Shown here: positions 1-7,945 of the stretch, one piece after another
Layout: each line of letters begins with the position of its first letter
Position numbering within the stretch: the first letter of the stretch is position 1
From: Planctomyces sp. SH-PL62
Lineage (GTDB): Bacteria > Planctomycetota > Planctomycetia > Planctomycetales > Planctomycetaceae
DNA length: 64,000 bases
Direction: 5' to 3'
Assembly (NCBI GenBank): GCA_945893045.1
Contig: CAMDEA010000009.1
Coordinates: 24,192-88,191, forward strand
The notes under the pieces: generated by a model
Databases searched by the model: none
Told to the model about the DNA's origin: nothing
What the model saw: only the letters and a program-made list of their open reading frames with translations
Position numbers and translations under genes: made by a program

Positions 1-3000
1 GGCATCGAGCGTGTCCGCTCCCGAACCCGACAAGACCGACGCGCTCTCGATGCTGCTGATCGCATCGCTCACGCCGTTGACGCGAACCGAACCACTGACC
101 GCGTCGCCGTTGATGAGGACGGTCATTGCCGCAGTCGCTGCCGGGCGATCGACGAACGTGAAGTCGTTGTCCTCGCCACCATCGAGCAAATCGCCGCCGC
201 TGCTCGAACCGACGAGCGTGTCGTTGCCCGCGAGTCCCAGCAGCGTGACCGGGCCGCGAGTGAACGCGGACGTATCCAGCCGGTCATCTCCAGAGCTTCC
301 GCTAATCACGAACCGTTCCATGTTCGAGTGCGGCTGCTGCCCCGCATCGGTCAGCGACGTGTTGCTGAGCAGCACGTTGCCGCTGACGGTTTCCTCCACC
401 GTGTCGATGCCCCCGCCGCCGTTGTACGAATCGTTGCCCGATCCGCCGAGCATCCGATCGTTGCCGTTGTTGCCCATCAGCACGTCGTTGTCCGCGCCAC
501 CGTCCAGCAGGTCCGCGGAGTTGCTGCCGATCAGACGATCGGCCCCGGCGTTACCGTACATCGTCACGCCGCTGGGCGAGTTGCTCGCGTCGAGCGTGTC
601 GTTGCCGTCCTCGCCATGCGTTGTGCCGTTAAGCCGCGCGTCGATGTCCACGAAGTCGTTGCCGCTGCCACCGAAGAGATCGAACGTGCTCTCGCCGATC
701 ACATGAAACGAATCCGCCGCCGAGCCTCCTTGCAGCGTCGCGAATCCAGCCAGCCCCATCGTGTGCGAGCCAGTCGAGTACGTCGAATCCGCCGCATTGA
801 GCGACCAGGCACTCACCGAGTCCTGCCCCGTCAGCGTGCCGATGCCGCTGCCGACAAGCGCTTCGATGTTACGGAACTCAGTCGTCACGCTGGACGCTCG
901 ATGAGTGGCCGAACCATCGAAGCCAGTCGCGTCGGAGAACGTCAGCCTCGCGTCGTCAATCAATGCTCCGAACAGCGTGTCGTTGCCGGCTCCCAGATCA
1001 ACGATCAGGTTGCTGACGAATTCCGAATCCACACTGGCCAGCTCGAACGAGTCGTTTCCGGCACCGCTGTTGATCGTCAACGTGCCGGTCGGGCTGAGGA
1101 ATGTCGTCGTGGCAATCAACGGATCGTTGCTCCGCAACTGCGAGATGCCGTCACCGTTCTCGCCCACATCCTCCAGCACCATCGAGTTCGTCTCGCTCGG
1201 CAGATTGATCGCCAAGTCGCCGATCGAACTGTCCGCGAGGTCCACGTTTCCGGTTCCGTCGAACGTGATCGTCGATGTATTCGCACCGTCGCTGAGCACG
1301 AGACTGCCGGAGCTTTCCGGGCCGGTGCTCGTGAACGTCTCCGTCACCGACGAGTACGACCCAATCACATTCAGCTCGCCCCCGGCGCTGTGCCAGACGA
1401 TGTCCGCGTTGAGCGACCCCAGCGATTCGTCGATCGTCAGCGTGTCGGTCGGATTGACCGCATCAACCGTGATCGTCTGACCGAGCACGCTCGCCAGCGG
1501 ACGAGAATCGACGACGACGCCATCCTCGACAAACTCAACGCTGTCGCCGTTCACGCGAATCACGAGCGAACCACCACCGATGCCATCCGAGGTGAACGTC
1601 ACCGGGCCGGCTTCCGTCAGCGTGACGTCGTTGCTTCCTGCTCCGCCACGATACGACAGGAAGAACTCCACGCCGTTGATCGTGACGATGTCCCCTTCCG
1701 CCAGCCCGTTGAACGTGCCGACGACAGCCTCCGTGCCGTCGTTGGCAATCAACACAATCTGCTGACCGGGACTCGACGTGATGGTTCCGGTCACGTCGAG
1801 CGTCGCGCTTCCCAAGTTCACCGAGCCGTTGACCACAATCTGATCGTGTTGCGAGTTGGCCGTCGCGCCGTTGATCTCCATCCAGAGCGTCGTCCCCGAA
1901 GTCAGCGTCAGACTTCCCGTCGCGAGATCCGCCGTCGCCGAACTCGCTGAACCGGGCGACAAGGTGGCTGTGCTGCCGCTCGACAACGTCACGGACCCGC
2001 CGATCGACCCGCTGCCGCTCAGCACCGCACTGCCGCTGACCGTCACCGAGGAATTCGCGACGGAGCCGTCCACTGACAACTCTCCGTCATTCACCATCGT
2101 CGCGCCGGTGTAAGTGTTCGCTCCCGTCAGAGTCAGAGTGCCCGTGTCGATCTTCGTCAGTCCGACGGTTCCGCTGCCGTCTTCAATCACGCCGTCGAAC
2201 GTCGCGCTGCCGTCGTTCGCTCCGACGGTCAACGTCACCGCGCCAAGTCCGCTGTTCGTGACCGTACCGCTGCCAGCCAGTTCGTCGATCGACTCACTGA
2301 AGCCACCCAGATCCAGCACGGCCGGCGAGTTGATCGTCACATCGGTGACATTGTGGATGACCTCGCTGCCTCCGAGCGTGAATGTGCCGCTGCTCAACGT
2401 GATCGTTCCCAAGCACGCATCCAGGCCGAGAACCGTCACGCTGTCCGCTTCGCTGAGATACTGATCCGCGTTCGCATCGCAGGTGTTCGTGATGAGCGTC
2501 GCCACCGACATCGTCAGCGGATTGTCACTGCTTCCAATCCCCGCCACTCCAGCCGCGACAATCAGCGACTCCGCCGTGACATCAATCGCCGCTGTCCCCG
2601 ACACAATTCCGTTGTCGCCGCCCGACAACGTGACGGCCGCACCGCTCGCGCTGATCGACGCGGAACCGAACGAGATTCCGTCCGCGATCACATCAAACGC
2701 GCCGCCGCTGGCGATGTTCACGTCGCCCAGTTCAATCGCGTTGGCATCGACCACCATCGCGTTGAGCGCGGAGATGATCTCGACCGTCGTGAAATCGTTG
2801 GCGAGATCGTCGAGCAGGATGCTGCCGTTCGGGCCAGCATCCAACCGGGTTGCGCCGGCGACTTGAACGGGCTGCGTCTGAAGAATCGTGCCCGCTGAGA
2901 GACTCAGGTCGCCGGCAAAGTTCAACCCGGCATCGTTCAGATGAACCGAGTCGCCGCTGTCACCATCGACCGCGAAGCCATTCGGGAAACTCGCAAACGG

Positions 3001-3780
3001 AATCTCGACGGTGTGCTCATTGATCCGTGTCACCCCCGTGAGAGCCAGCAGCACGTTACCGGGATCGGTGATTCGCACGCTGCTCCCGTTCGTCGTCACC
3101 GTCAGGTCCGAGTCCGCATTCATTCCCGAAGTGACATGCAGCGTCCCGTCGATGACCTCCGCCTGAATCGTCGGCAACACAGTCACCGCCGCGCTGACTG
3201 GAGCACTCACGCCCCCCATGCCGTCGTCGATGACGAACTGAATCGTGCGCGTCCCCGCCGTCGGCGAGACTCCGTCCGAGTTCTGGTACTGGATGTTCTG
3301 CACCAAGTCCTGAACTGCGAGCAGCGACACCGCATTGAACGTGATGACCAAATCCTCGCCGTTGCTCCCGCCGGTGAACGTGCCAAGCGGCAGTCCGCTG
3401 TAAGTCACATCCGATCCCGACACACCAATCTGTTGCAGCCCCGTCCCTTCATTGAGAATCGACAACACATCTTCGCTCGCATCGCCGCCAGCCGTCACGC
3501 TGACCGTCAACGTCCCGCCCGCCGAGATCGCCCCCGACACCGTCGCCGGCTCCGCCTGATCAACGATCTGCGTCGCCGTCCCACCGTACTGCGCGCTGTC
3601 CCCCTCCAAATTCCCAATCACCGCCGCAAGCAACCGACGATCCTCCAACGCTTCCGCCTTCGTCGGCATCGCACACACTGCACACGACACCGCCGACTCG
3701 CGCCGAGACATCCCGCGCCCCATCATCCGACGAGCAACACCACGCGCACCCAAACGATTCAACCAACCCGTGAAAAGCAT
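1..3780 (-). CDS. Giant secreted surface protein (LEPR-like motif, autotransporter-type and RTX-type repeats), C-terminus off the window
   Basis: The minus frame is open without a stop from the ATG at 3780 to the left edge, giving 1,260 residues. An AGGGGAA Shine-Dalgarno lies about 8 bases upstream of that ATG. Residues 45-53 read LEDRRLLAA, the motif found near the start of many giant planctomycete exported proteins. A cadherin-like segment follows, and near residues 535-570 is an autotransporter-associated beta-strand repeat (TGTLTLTGANTYTGAT). From about residue 1030 to 1205 there are glycine/aspartate repeats of the hemolysin calcium-binding type, such as GGSGNDF, GEDGNDTLDA and GLAGNDTLVG. 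The protein is probably exported and calcium-stabilised, with a beta-helix or beta-roll fold. It could be an adhesin or a cell-surface layer component. Substrate and partner cannot be read from the sequence, and the C-terminal sorting region is missing from the window. Confidence 0.8.
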   Translation of the reverse strand, partial: MLFTGWLNRLGARGVARRMMGRGMSRRESAVSCAVCAMPTKAEALEDRRLLAAVIGNLEGDSAQYGGTATQIVDQAEPATVSGAISAGGTLTVSVTAGGDASEDVLSILNEGTGLQQIGVSGSDVTYSGLPLGTFTGGSNGEDLVITFNAVSLLAVQDLVQNIQYQNSDGVSPTAGTRTIQFVIDDGMGGVSAPVSAAVTVLPTIQAEVIDGTLHVTSGMNADSDLTVTTNGSSVRITDPGNVLLALTGVTRINEHTVEIPFASFPNGFAVDGDSGDSVHLNDAGLNFAGDLSLSAGTILQTQPVQVAGATRLDAGPNGSILLDDLANDFTTVEIISALNAMVVDANAIELGDVNIASGGAFDVIADGISFGSASISASGAAVTLSGGDNGIVSGTAAIDVTAESLIVAAGVAGIGSSDNPLTMSVATLITNTCDANADQYLSEADSVTVLGLDACLGTITLSSGTFTLGGSEVIHNVTDVTINSPAVLDLGGFSESIDELAGSGTVTNSGLGAVTLTVGANDGSATFDGVIEDGSGTVGLTKIDTGTLTLTGANTYTGATMVNDGELSVDGSVANSSVTVSGSAVLSGSGSIGGSVTLSSGSTATLSPGSASSATADLATGSLTLTSGTTLWMEINGATANSQHDQIVVNGSVNLGSATLDVTGTITSSPGQQIVLIANDGTEAVVGTFNGLAEGDIVTINGVEFFLSYRGGAGSNDVTLTEAGPVTFTSDGIGGGSLVIRVNGDSVEFVEDGVVVDSRPLASVLGQTITVDAVNPTDTLTIDESLGSLNADIVWHSAGGELNVIGSYSSVTETFTSTGPESSGSLVLSDGANTSTITFDGTGNVDLADSSIGDLAINLPSETNSMVLEDVGENGDGISQLRSNDPLIATTTFLSPTGTLTINSGAGNDSFELASVDSEFVSNLIVDLGAGNDTLFGALIDDARLTFSDATGFDGSATHRASSVTTEFRNIEALVGSGIGTLTGQDSVSAWSLNAADSTYSTGSHTMGLAGFATLQGGSAADSFHVIGESTFDLFGGSGNDFVDIDARLNGTTHGEDGNDTLDASNSPSGVTMYGNAGADRLIGSNSADLLDGGADNDVLMGNNGNDRMLGGSGNDSYNGGGGIDTVEETVSGNVLLSNTSLTDAGQQPHSNMERFVISGSSGDDRLDTSAFTRGPVTLLGLAGNDTLVGSSSGGDLLDGGEDNDFTFVDRPAATAAMTVLINGDAVSGSVRVNGVSDAISSIESASVLSGSGADTLDA

Positions 3781-4070
3781 GATTCAATTCCCCTGAAAGA
3801 AAGTGAGAGACACAGATCATTCACACACAGGGGAAATAGGCCGCGCCCATCGGCCCGCAAATCTCGGCCGAAAAACACCCAAAAGCGCGCCCGCCGCGAC
3901 ACACTCGAAGCAGCGAGTGAGACAAATTGACTCACCTCATTTGTGGTCGCATTGGCAGCAACCGAGCGGCACAACGAACCGCAATGGACTTTCCAGCAAC
4001 AGCCCTGATGTCTCCAGCAATCTCAACGCGAGCCGTGCGAACTCCACGACAGAGCGCTAGAATCCGCCAC

Positions 4071-4901
4071 ATGGCGAAAAAGCAGACACCGACGAATGCC
4101 CTCAACAACGATCAGGATGAGCGGTACTTCCAATTGATCCAGCGAGCGTTGGCTGTTTGTAAGAATTATCGGCCGAAGTTTGGCCAAGGACGCAAGGCCG
4201 GGCTGACGTTGGACGAGTTCCGAACGCTGTATCAAAGCGATCCGTTCTATACATGGTTTGGCCTCGATTCGCCGTTGCTCTACGCGGCCCACAAAGCGGC
4301 CGGAGGCATGACCTCGGTTTATCGGCAGATCGGCACTGGCTGCGAACGACTCTTCCGACAACTGCTGCAAGACTCGCTGGGACTGAATGCCGAACAAGTC
4401 CTTTGGTCGTACTTGGTCCCCGGTCCAGGCGGTAAGCCACGCAAGCTGTCTCTCGATGGTCGGATTCCATTATCAGCGATCTCGGATACGGCGGCGGCGG
4501 ATCGAGTGCGGTTGTGGTTGCGTGATGCGGCGAACGTGTTGAAGGTCTCCAAGAAAGTCGCCGCGACATTGGAGGGCCCGGTCTTTGAGGTTCGGCAAGG
4601 CTACAAGAGCAAAGACTCGAAGCGTCAAAACGCCGATGTCGGGAACGCCGCGAATGCCTACGCGAACTCCTGCTTGCCGGTTGTCGTTTTGCTTTCCTCG
4701 CAAATCGACGACGACATCGCGGAACGCTACCTTCGTGCCCAGTGGCTGATCTTGCGCGGTTCAGTGTCAGGCTCTCCATTGGAATCCACGTACTCGTTCA
4801 CTCGCGAAGTATTGGGCTACGACTTGGCGGGCTTCTTCAACCGAAACTCCGCTCGCATTCGCACGGAAGTCGAATCCGTAATTGAGGCACTGCTGTCATG
4901 A
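4071..4901 (+). CDS. Probable type II restriction endonuclease, family not recognised
   Basis: This is a 276-residue soluble protein whose stop overlaps the start of the DNA methyltransferase gene by four bases (ATGA). That coupling is typical of restriction-modification pairs. I chose the ATG at 4071 because the upstream extension of the frame has no domain-like character. Residues 171-189 contain VFEVRQGYKSKDSKRQNAD. This conserved-looking charged patch, with E173, K179, K181 and D182, could be a nuclease active site, but I cannot place it in a named endonuclease family. The rest is alpha/beta with no membrane segment or signal peptide. The role is inferred mainly from the neighbour. An alternative is a DNA-binding accessory subunit. 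Confidence 0.6.
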   Translation: MAKKQTPTNALNNDQDERYFQLIQRALAVCKNYRPKFGQGRKAGLTLDEFRTLYQSDPFYTWFGLDSPLLYAAHKAAGGMTSVYRQIGTGCERLFRQLLQDSLGLNAEQVLWSYLVPGPGGKPRKLSLDGRIPLSAISDTAAADRVRLWLRDAANVLKVSKKVAATLEGPVFEVRQGYKSKDSKRQNADVGNAANAYANSCLPVVVLLSSQIDDDIAERYLRAQWLILRGSVSGSPLESTYSFTREVLGYDLAGFFNRNSARIRTEVESVIEALLS

Positions 4902-6184
4902 AGACGGATCTGGCTAACAAGTACCTGTCGAACCTCGCCGCGGGCGACAACCGGCGGCAGAAGGCGCATCTGACGTTTCGTGGCAACACGAAACGGGGAC
5001 GTCACGGTTGGTTGCGTCTGACTCCGGCCTATTCGCTGCATGTGGTCAATGAGATTCTGGCAAACACGGGACCGGACGAATTGATCCTCGATCCGTTCTC
5101 CGGCACGGCCACGACGACGTTGGCGAGCGTCACTCGCGGAATCAACGCTCATTCGGTAGACGTCAATCCGTTTCTCGTGTGGCTGGGTAACCTGAAGCTG
5201 CGAAGTTTCCCCAAGACGACTGCGGACGAATTGCTCGTTGAAGCTCGTCGCTTGAGGAAAATCGCTTCCGGCACGGGACCGTCTTGGACGCCGAATCTAC
5301 ACCAGATCGAAAAGTGGTGGGACGAGAAAACGCTGGCTTCGCTCGCGGACTTGTTTGCCGGGATTTCCAACACTAAGCCGTCGGAGCCGGTGGTTGATCT
5401 GCTCAAGATTGCGTTTTGCAAAGTGATGATCGCGACGTCGAACGCGAGCTTCGGGCATCAGTCGATGTCGTTCAAGAAGGCCAAGGCCGTTCGTCAGCCT
5501 CAGCCCACATTGTTCGCGGACTTCGATGACTCGGACGAACCGATCGACCTCGGCCGAATGTTCACCGAAGCGGTAGACGAGGTCGCCGAGGGGCTGACCT
5601 CGGAGACGCCCACCGCGCGCGGTGAAGTTTTCTTGGGTGACTCTCGGCATCTCGACAAGGTGCTGAAGAAGTCGGCGTACTCCACGGTGATCACCTCGCC
5701 GCCGTACCCGAACCGCATGAGCTACATCCGCGAACTCCGTCCCTACATGTACTGGCTGGGCTTTTTGGAGAGCGGCCGACAAGCCGGCGAGCTAGATTGG
5801 CAAGCGATCGGCGGCACTTGGGGCTGCGCGACAAGCAATCTCTCAGATTGGGAATCAACCAACGGCGACGTGGCTTACCCGCATTTCAACGACATCGTGT
5901 CGGCGATTTCGGAGCAGCATCCATTGCTCGGCAAGTATGTGCATCGCTACTTCGACGACATCAAGCTGCATCTCCAGAGCCTGCGACAAGTCGTGACACC
6001 CAAAGCTCGGTGCTTCTACATCGTGGGCAACTCAAAGTTCTACGACACGATGTTGCCCGTCGAAGAAATCTACGCCGCGCTGTTTGAGGACGCCGGCTTC
6101 CGCAACGTCGGCTGGAAAGCGATCCGCAAGCGGAACTCGAAGAAAGAACTGTTCGAGTTCGTCGTTCATGCCGTCGCGCCGTGA
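4898..6184 (+). CDS. DNA methyltransferase (N4-cytosine or N6-adenine type) of a restriction-modification system
   Basis: The 428-residue protein carries both hallmark motifs of amino-methyltransferases. DPFSGTATT at residues 65-73 is the S-adenosylmethionine-binding motif I. TSPPYPNRMSYIRE from residue 266 is the catalytic motif IV (S/DPPY). Motif I precedes motif IV with about 200 residues between them. The SPPY form is more common among N4-cytosine enzymes, but base specificity is not certain. The gene is coupled to the upstream putative endonuclease by an ATGA overlap, so the two form a small R-M operon. The recognition site cannot be inferred. Confidence 0.85.
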   Translation: MKTDLANKYLSNLAAGDNRRQKAHLTFRGNTKRGRHGWLRLTPAYSLHVVNEILANTGPDELILDPFSGTATTTLASVTRGINAHSVDVNPFLVWLGNLKLRSFPKTTADELLVEARRLRKIASGTGPSWTPNLHQIEKWWDEKTLASLADLFAGISNTKPSEPVVDLLKIAFCKVMIATSNASFGHQSMSFKKAKAVRQPQPTLFADFDDSDEPIDLGRMFTEAVDEVAEGLTSETPTARGEVFLGDSRHLDKVLKKSAYSTVITSPPYPNRMSYIRELRPYMYWLGFLESGRQAGELDWQAIGGTWGCATSNLSDWESTNGDVAYPHFNDIVSAISEQHPLLGKYVHRYFDDIKLHLQSLRQVVTPKARCFYIVGNSKFYDTMLPVEEIYAALFEDAGFRNVGWKAIRKRNSKKELFEFVVHAVAP

Positions 6185-6539
6185 AGCGAAGATGGCTCAA
6201 CGATGCTGGTAACCGACTTCGCCAGACATTCGCAATGCGGGTTGCACCAATGATGCCAGTTGCACGGGACAATTTGCTGCTACTTCAATTGTTCGAGCGC
6301 AGGGAAACCCCGCTTCGGATCAGTTGCCCGTAGGGATTGCCCGCAAACTTCAGGTTCTTCCTGACGCCTGCCGACGTGTCGCGAATCGTGGCGAATACTT
6401 GGCAAACCACGTGTGGGACAGACTGAGCCTTCGGCCTGGATCGAGGTTGCGAGGCGTTCATCACCATTCGGCGTTGCCGGTTTGCGGTGCTGGATGGTGT
6501 GGACGGCGTTTTCCTGGCACCGATTCCGAAGGGACTACC
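6185..6539. other. Intergenic region between the methyltransferase and the response regulator
   Basis: These 355 bases hold no convincing gene. The downstream frame is open upstream to 6324, but that translation is cysteine- and arginine-rich and has no domain similarity. I see no clear promoter or terminator. A purine-rich GAAGGGA at about 6528-6534 could serve as the ribosome-binding site for a TTG start at 6540. Confidence 0.4.
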
Positions 6540-7943
6540 TTGGCTTTCGTGGCAACGAGCGGATCAACGACGCGGTCGGTGTTGGTCATTGATGACGAAA
6601 GGAAGATCGGCGAGTTGGTCGCTCACTTCTTGCGCGAAGATGGCGTGAAGGTTTTGATCGCGCTGGATGGACAGGAAGGGCTGGACATTCTGCGGCGCGA
6701 AGCTGTCGATGTGCTGTTCACCGATCTTTGCATGCCCGGTGAGAACGGCGTCGATGTGTTGCAGAAGGCGCTCAGGCTGCGGCCGCAGCTCACGACGGTG
6801 ATGATGACCGGGCATGGGTCGCTCGAATCGTCGGTGGATGTGTTTCGGCTGGGGGCGTGCGACTATCTGACGAAGCCGCTGACGCGACAGAAGTTTGATG
6901 CGGCTTGGTCGCGAGTCTTGTTGGCTCGGCGTGCTCAGGCACAGCTTCATTCGCGGCCGGGACGCGCAGCGCTGCCGCAGGGCAAATCGCTCGACAGCGA
7001 GATCGTCGCTCAGAGCGCGGCGATGCGGGACGTGCTGAAGATCGTGTCGCGAGTCGCTGCGACGCCAGCTTCCGTGCTGATTCATGGCGAGACCGGCGTC
7101 GGCAAGGGGCTGATCGCGACGGCCATTCATCGGCAGAGTACACGCGCGGCGGAGCCGTTCGTGCAGGTTCGATGTGGCGAGGTCTCGGCGACTCGGCCGG
7201 AAGTGCAATTGTTTGGGAGCGAGCGCGGTGCATTCGCCGAATCGCACGAGCGGCGGCGGGGTTGCTTGGAACTGGCTGACGGCGGGACGTTGTTTCTGGA
7301 TGACGTGGGAGAGTTGCCGGCGCGGGCGCAGGCGTTGTTGGTGAAGGTTCTGCAAGACGGCCGTATGTCGCGCGGCGAGACCGCTGAATTCGTGCCGGTG
7401 GATGTGCGCGTGATCGCCGCTTTGCGGAGTGATCTGAAAGTGGAAGTGGCTGACGGGCGGTTTCGGCGCGATCTGTTTGATTTGCTCAACGTGGTCGGCG
7501 TCGCCGTGCCACCGTTGCGGTCGAGGGTCGAGGATTTGTCGTCGCTCGTGCGCGAGTTCTTGGTGCGGGTCGGCCCGATGCGAGCTGAGTCGGCGTTTCA
7601 GATGGCTCCGCTGCGGTTTGATGACGAGGCGCTGAAGTGTCTCGCGCGGTACGACTGGCCGGGCAATGTGCGCGAGTTGTCGAATGTCGTCGAGCACGCG
7701 GCGTTGCTCAGCCAGGACGAGGTCATCGGCATCGAGAGTCTGCCTGAAAGTTTGCGGACGTTTCAAAAGGCCGAGCCGATCGACACCCTGCCGGTGCAAC
7801 TGGAGGGGAACCTCAAGCAGATTCAGCGGCATGTGCTGTTGGAGGTGTTGCGGCGTTGCAATGGGAACAAGGCAGCGGCGGCTCGCACGCTGGGGCTGCA
7901 TCGTCGCACGCTGTATCGGCTGTTGGACAAGAAAGAGAGTTGA
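6540..7943 (+). CDS. NtrC-like response regulator (REC - AAA+ - Fis HTH) with altered sigma-54 contact motif
   Basis: Numbers below count from the upstream TTG at 6324. The receiver domain spans about 84-200, with acidic residues DDE at 90-92, phospho-acceptor D134 and K184 in YLTKPL. The AAA+ domain has Walker A GETGVGKG (255-262) and Walker B GGTLFLDDVGE. A C-terminal Fis-type helix-turn-helix ends the protein. The usual GAFTGA loop reads GAFAES, and the Arg of the usual YRLNV segment is Leu (FDLLNV). The protein may therefore not remodel sigma-54 RNA polymerase in the usual way. The start is uncertain: TTG at 6540 (behind GAAGGGA) or GTG at 6549 both begin just before the receiver domain. 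The histidine kinase starts three bases after the stop, so the two genes are probably a cognate pair. Confidence 0.85.
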   Translation: MAFVATSGSTTRSVLVIDDERKIGELVAHFLREDGVKVLIALDGQEGLDILRREAVDVLFTDLCMPGENGVDVLQKALRLRPQLTTVMMTGHGSLESSVDVFRLGACDYLTKPLTRQKFDAAWSRVLLARRAQAQLHSRPGRAALPQGKSLDSEIVAQSAAMRDVLKIVSRVAATPASVLIHGETGVGKGLIATAIHRQSTRAAEPFVQVRCGEVSATRPEVQLFGSERGAFAESHERRRGCLELADGGTLFLDDVGELPARAQALLVKVLQDGRMSRGETAEFVPVDVRVIAALRSDLKVEVADGRFRRDLFDLLNVVGVAVPPLRSRVEDLSSLVREFLVRVGPMRAESAFQMAPLRFDDEALKCLARYDWPGNVRELSNVVEHAALLSQDEVIGIESLPESLRTFQKAEPIDTLPVQLEGNLKQIQRHVLLEVLRRCNGNKAAAARTLGLHRRTLYRLLDKKES

Positions 7944-7945
7944 TC

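Noticed and set aside
328..1950. Long plus-strand frame opposite the giant surface protein
   Set aside because: It is the antisense shadow of a repeat-rich coding strand; its translation is arginine-rich with no domain, and the minus frame shows clear repeats and a ribosome-binding site.
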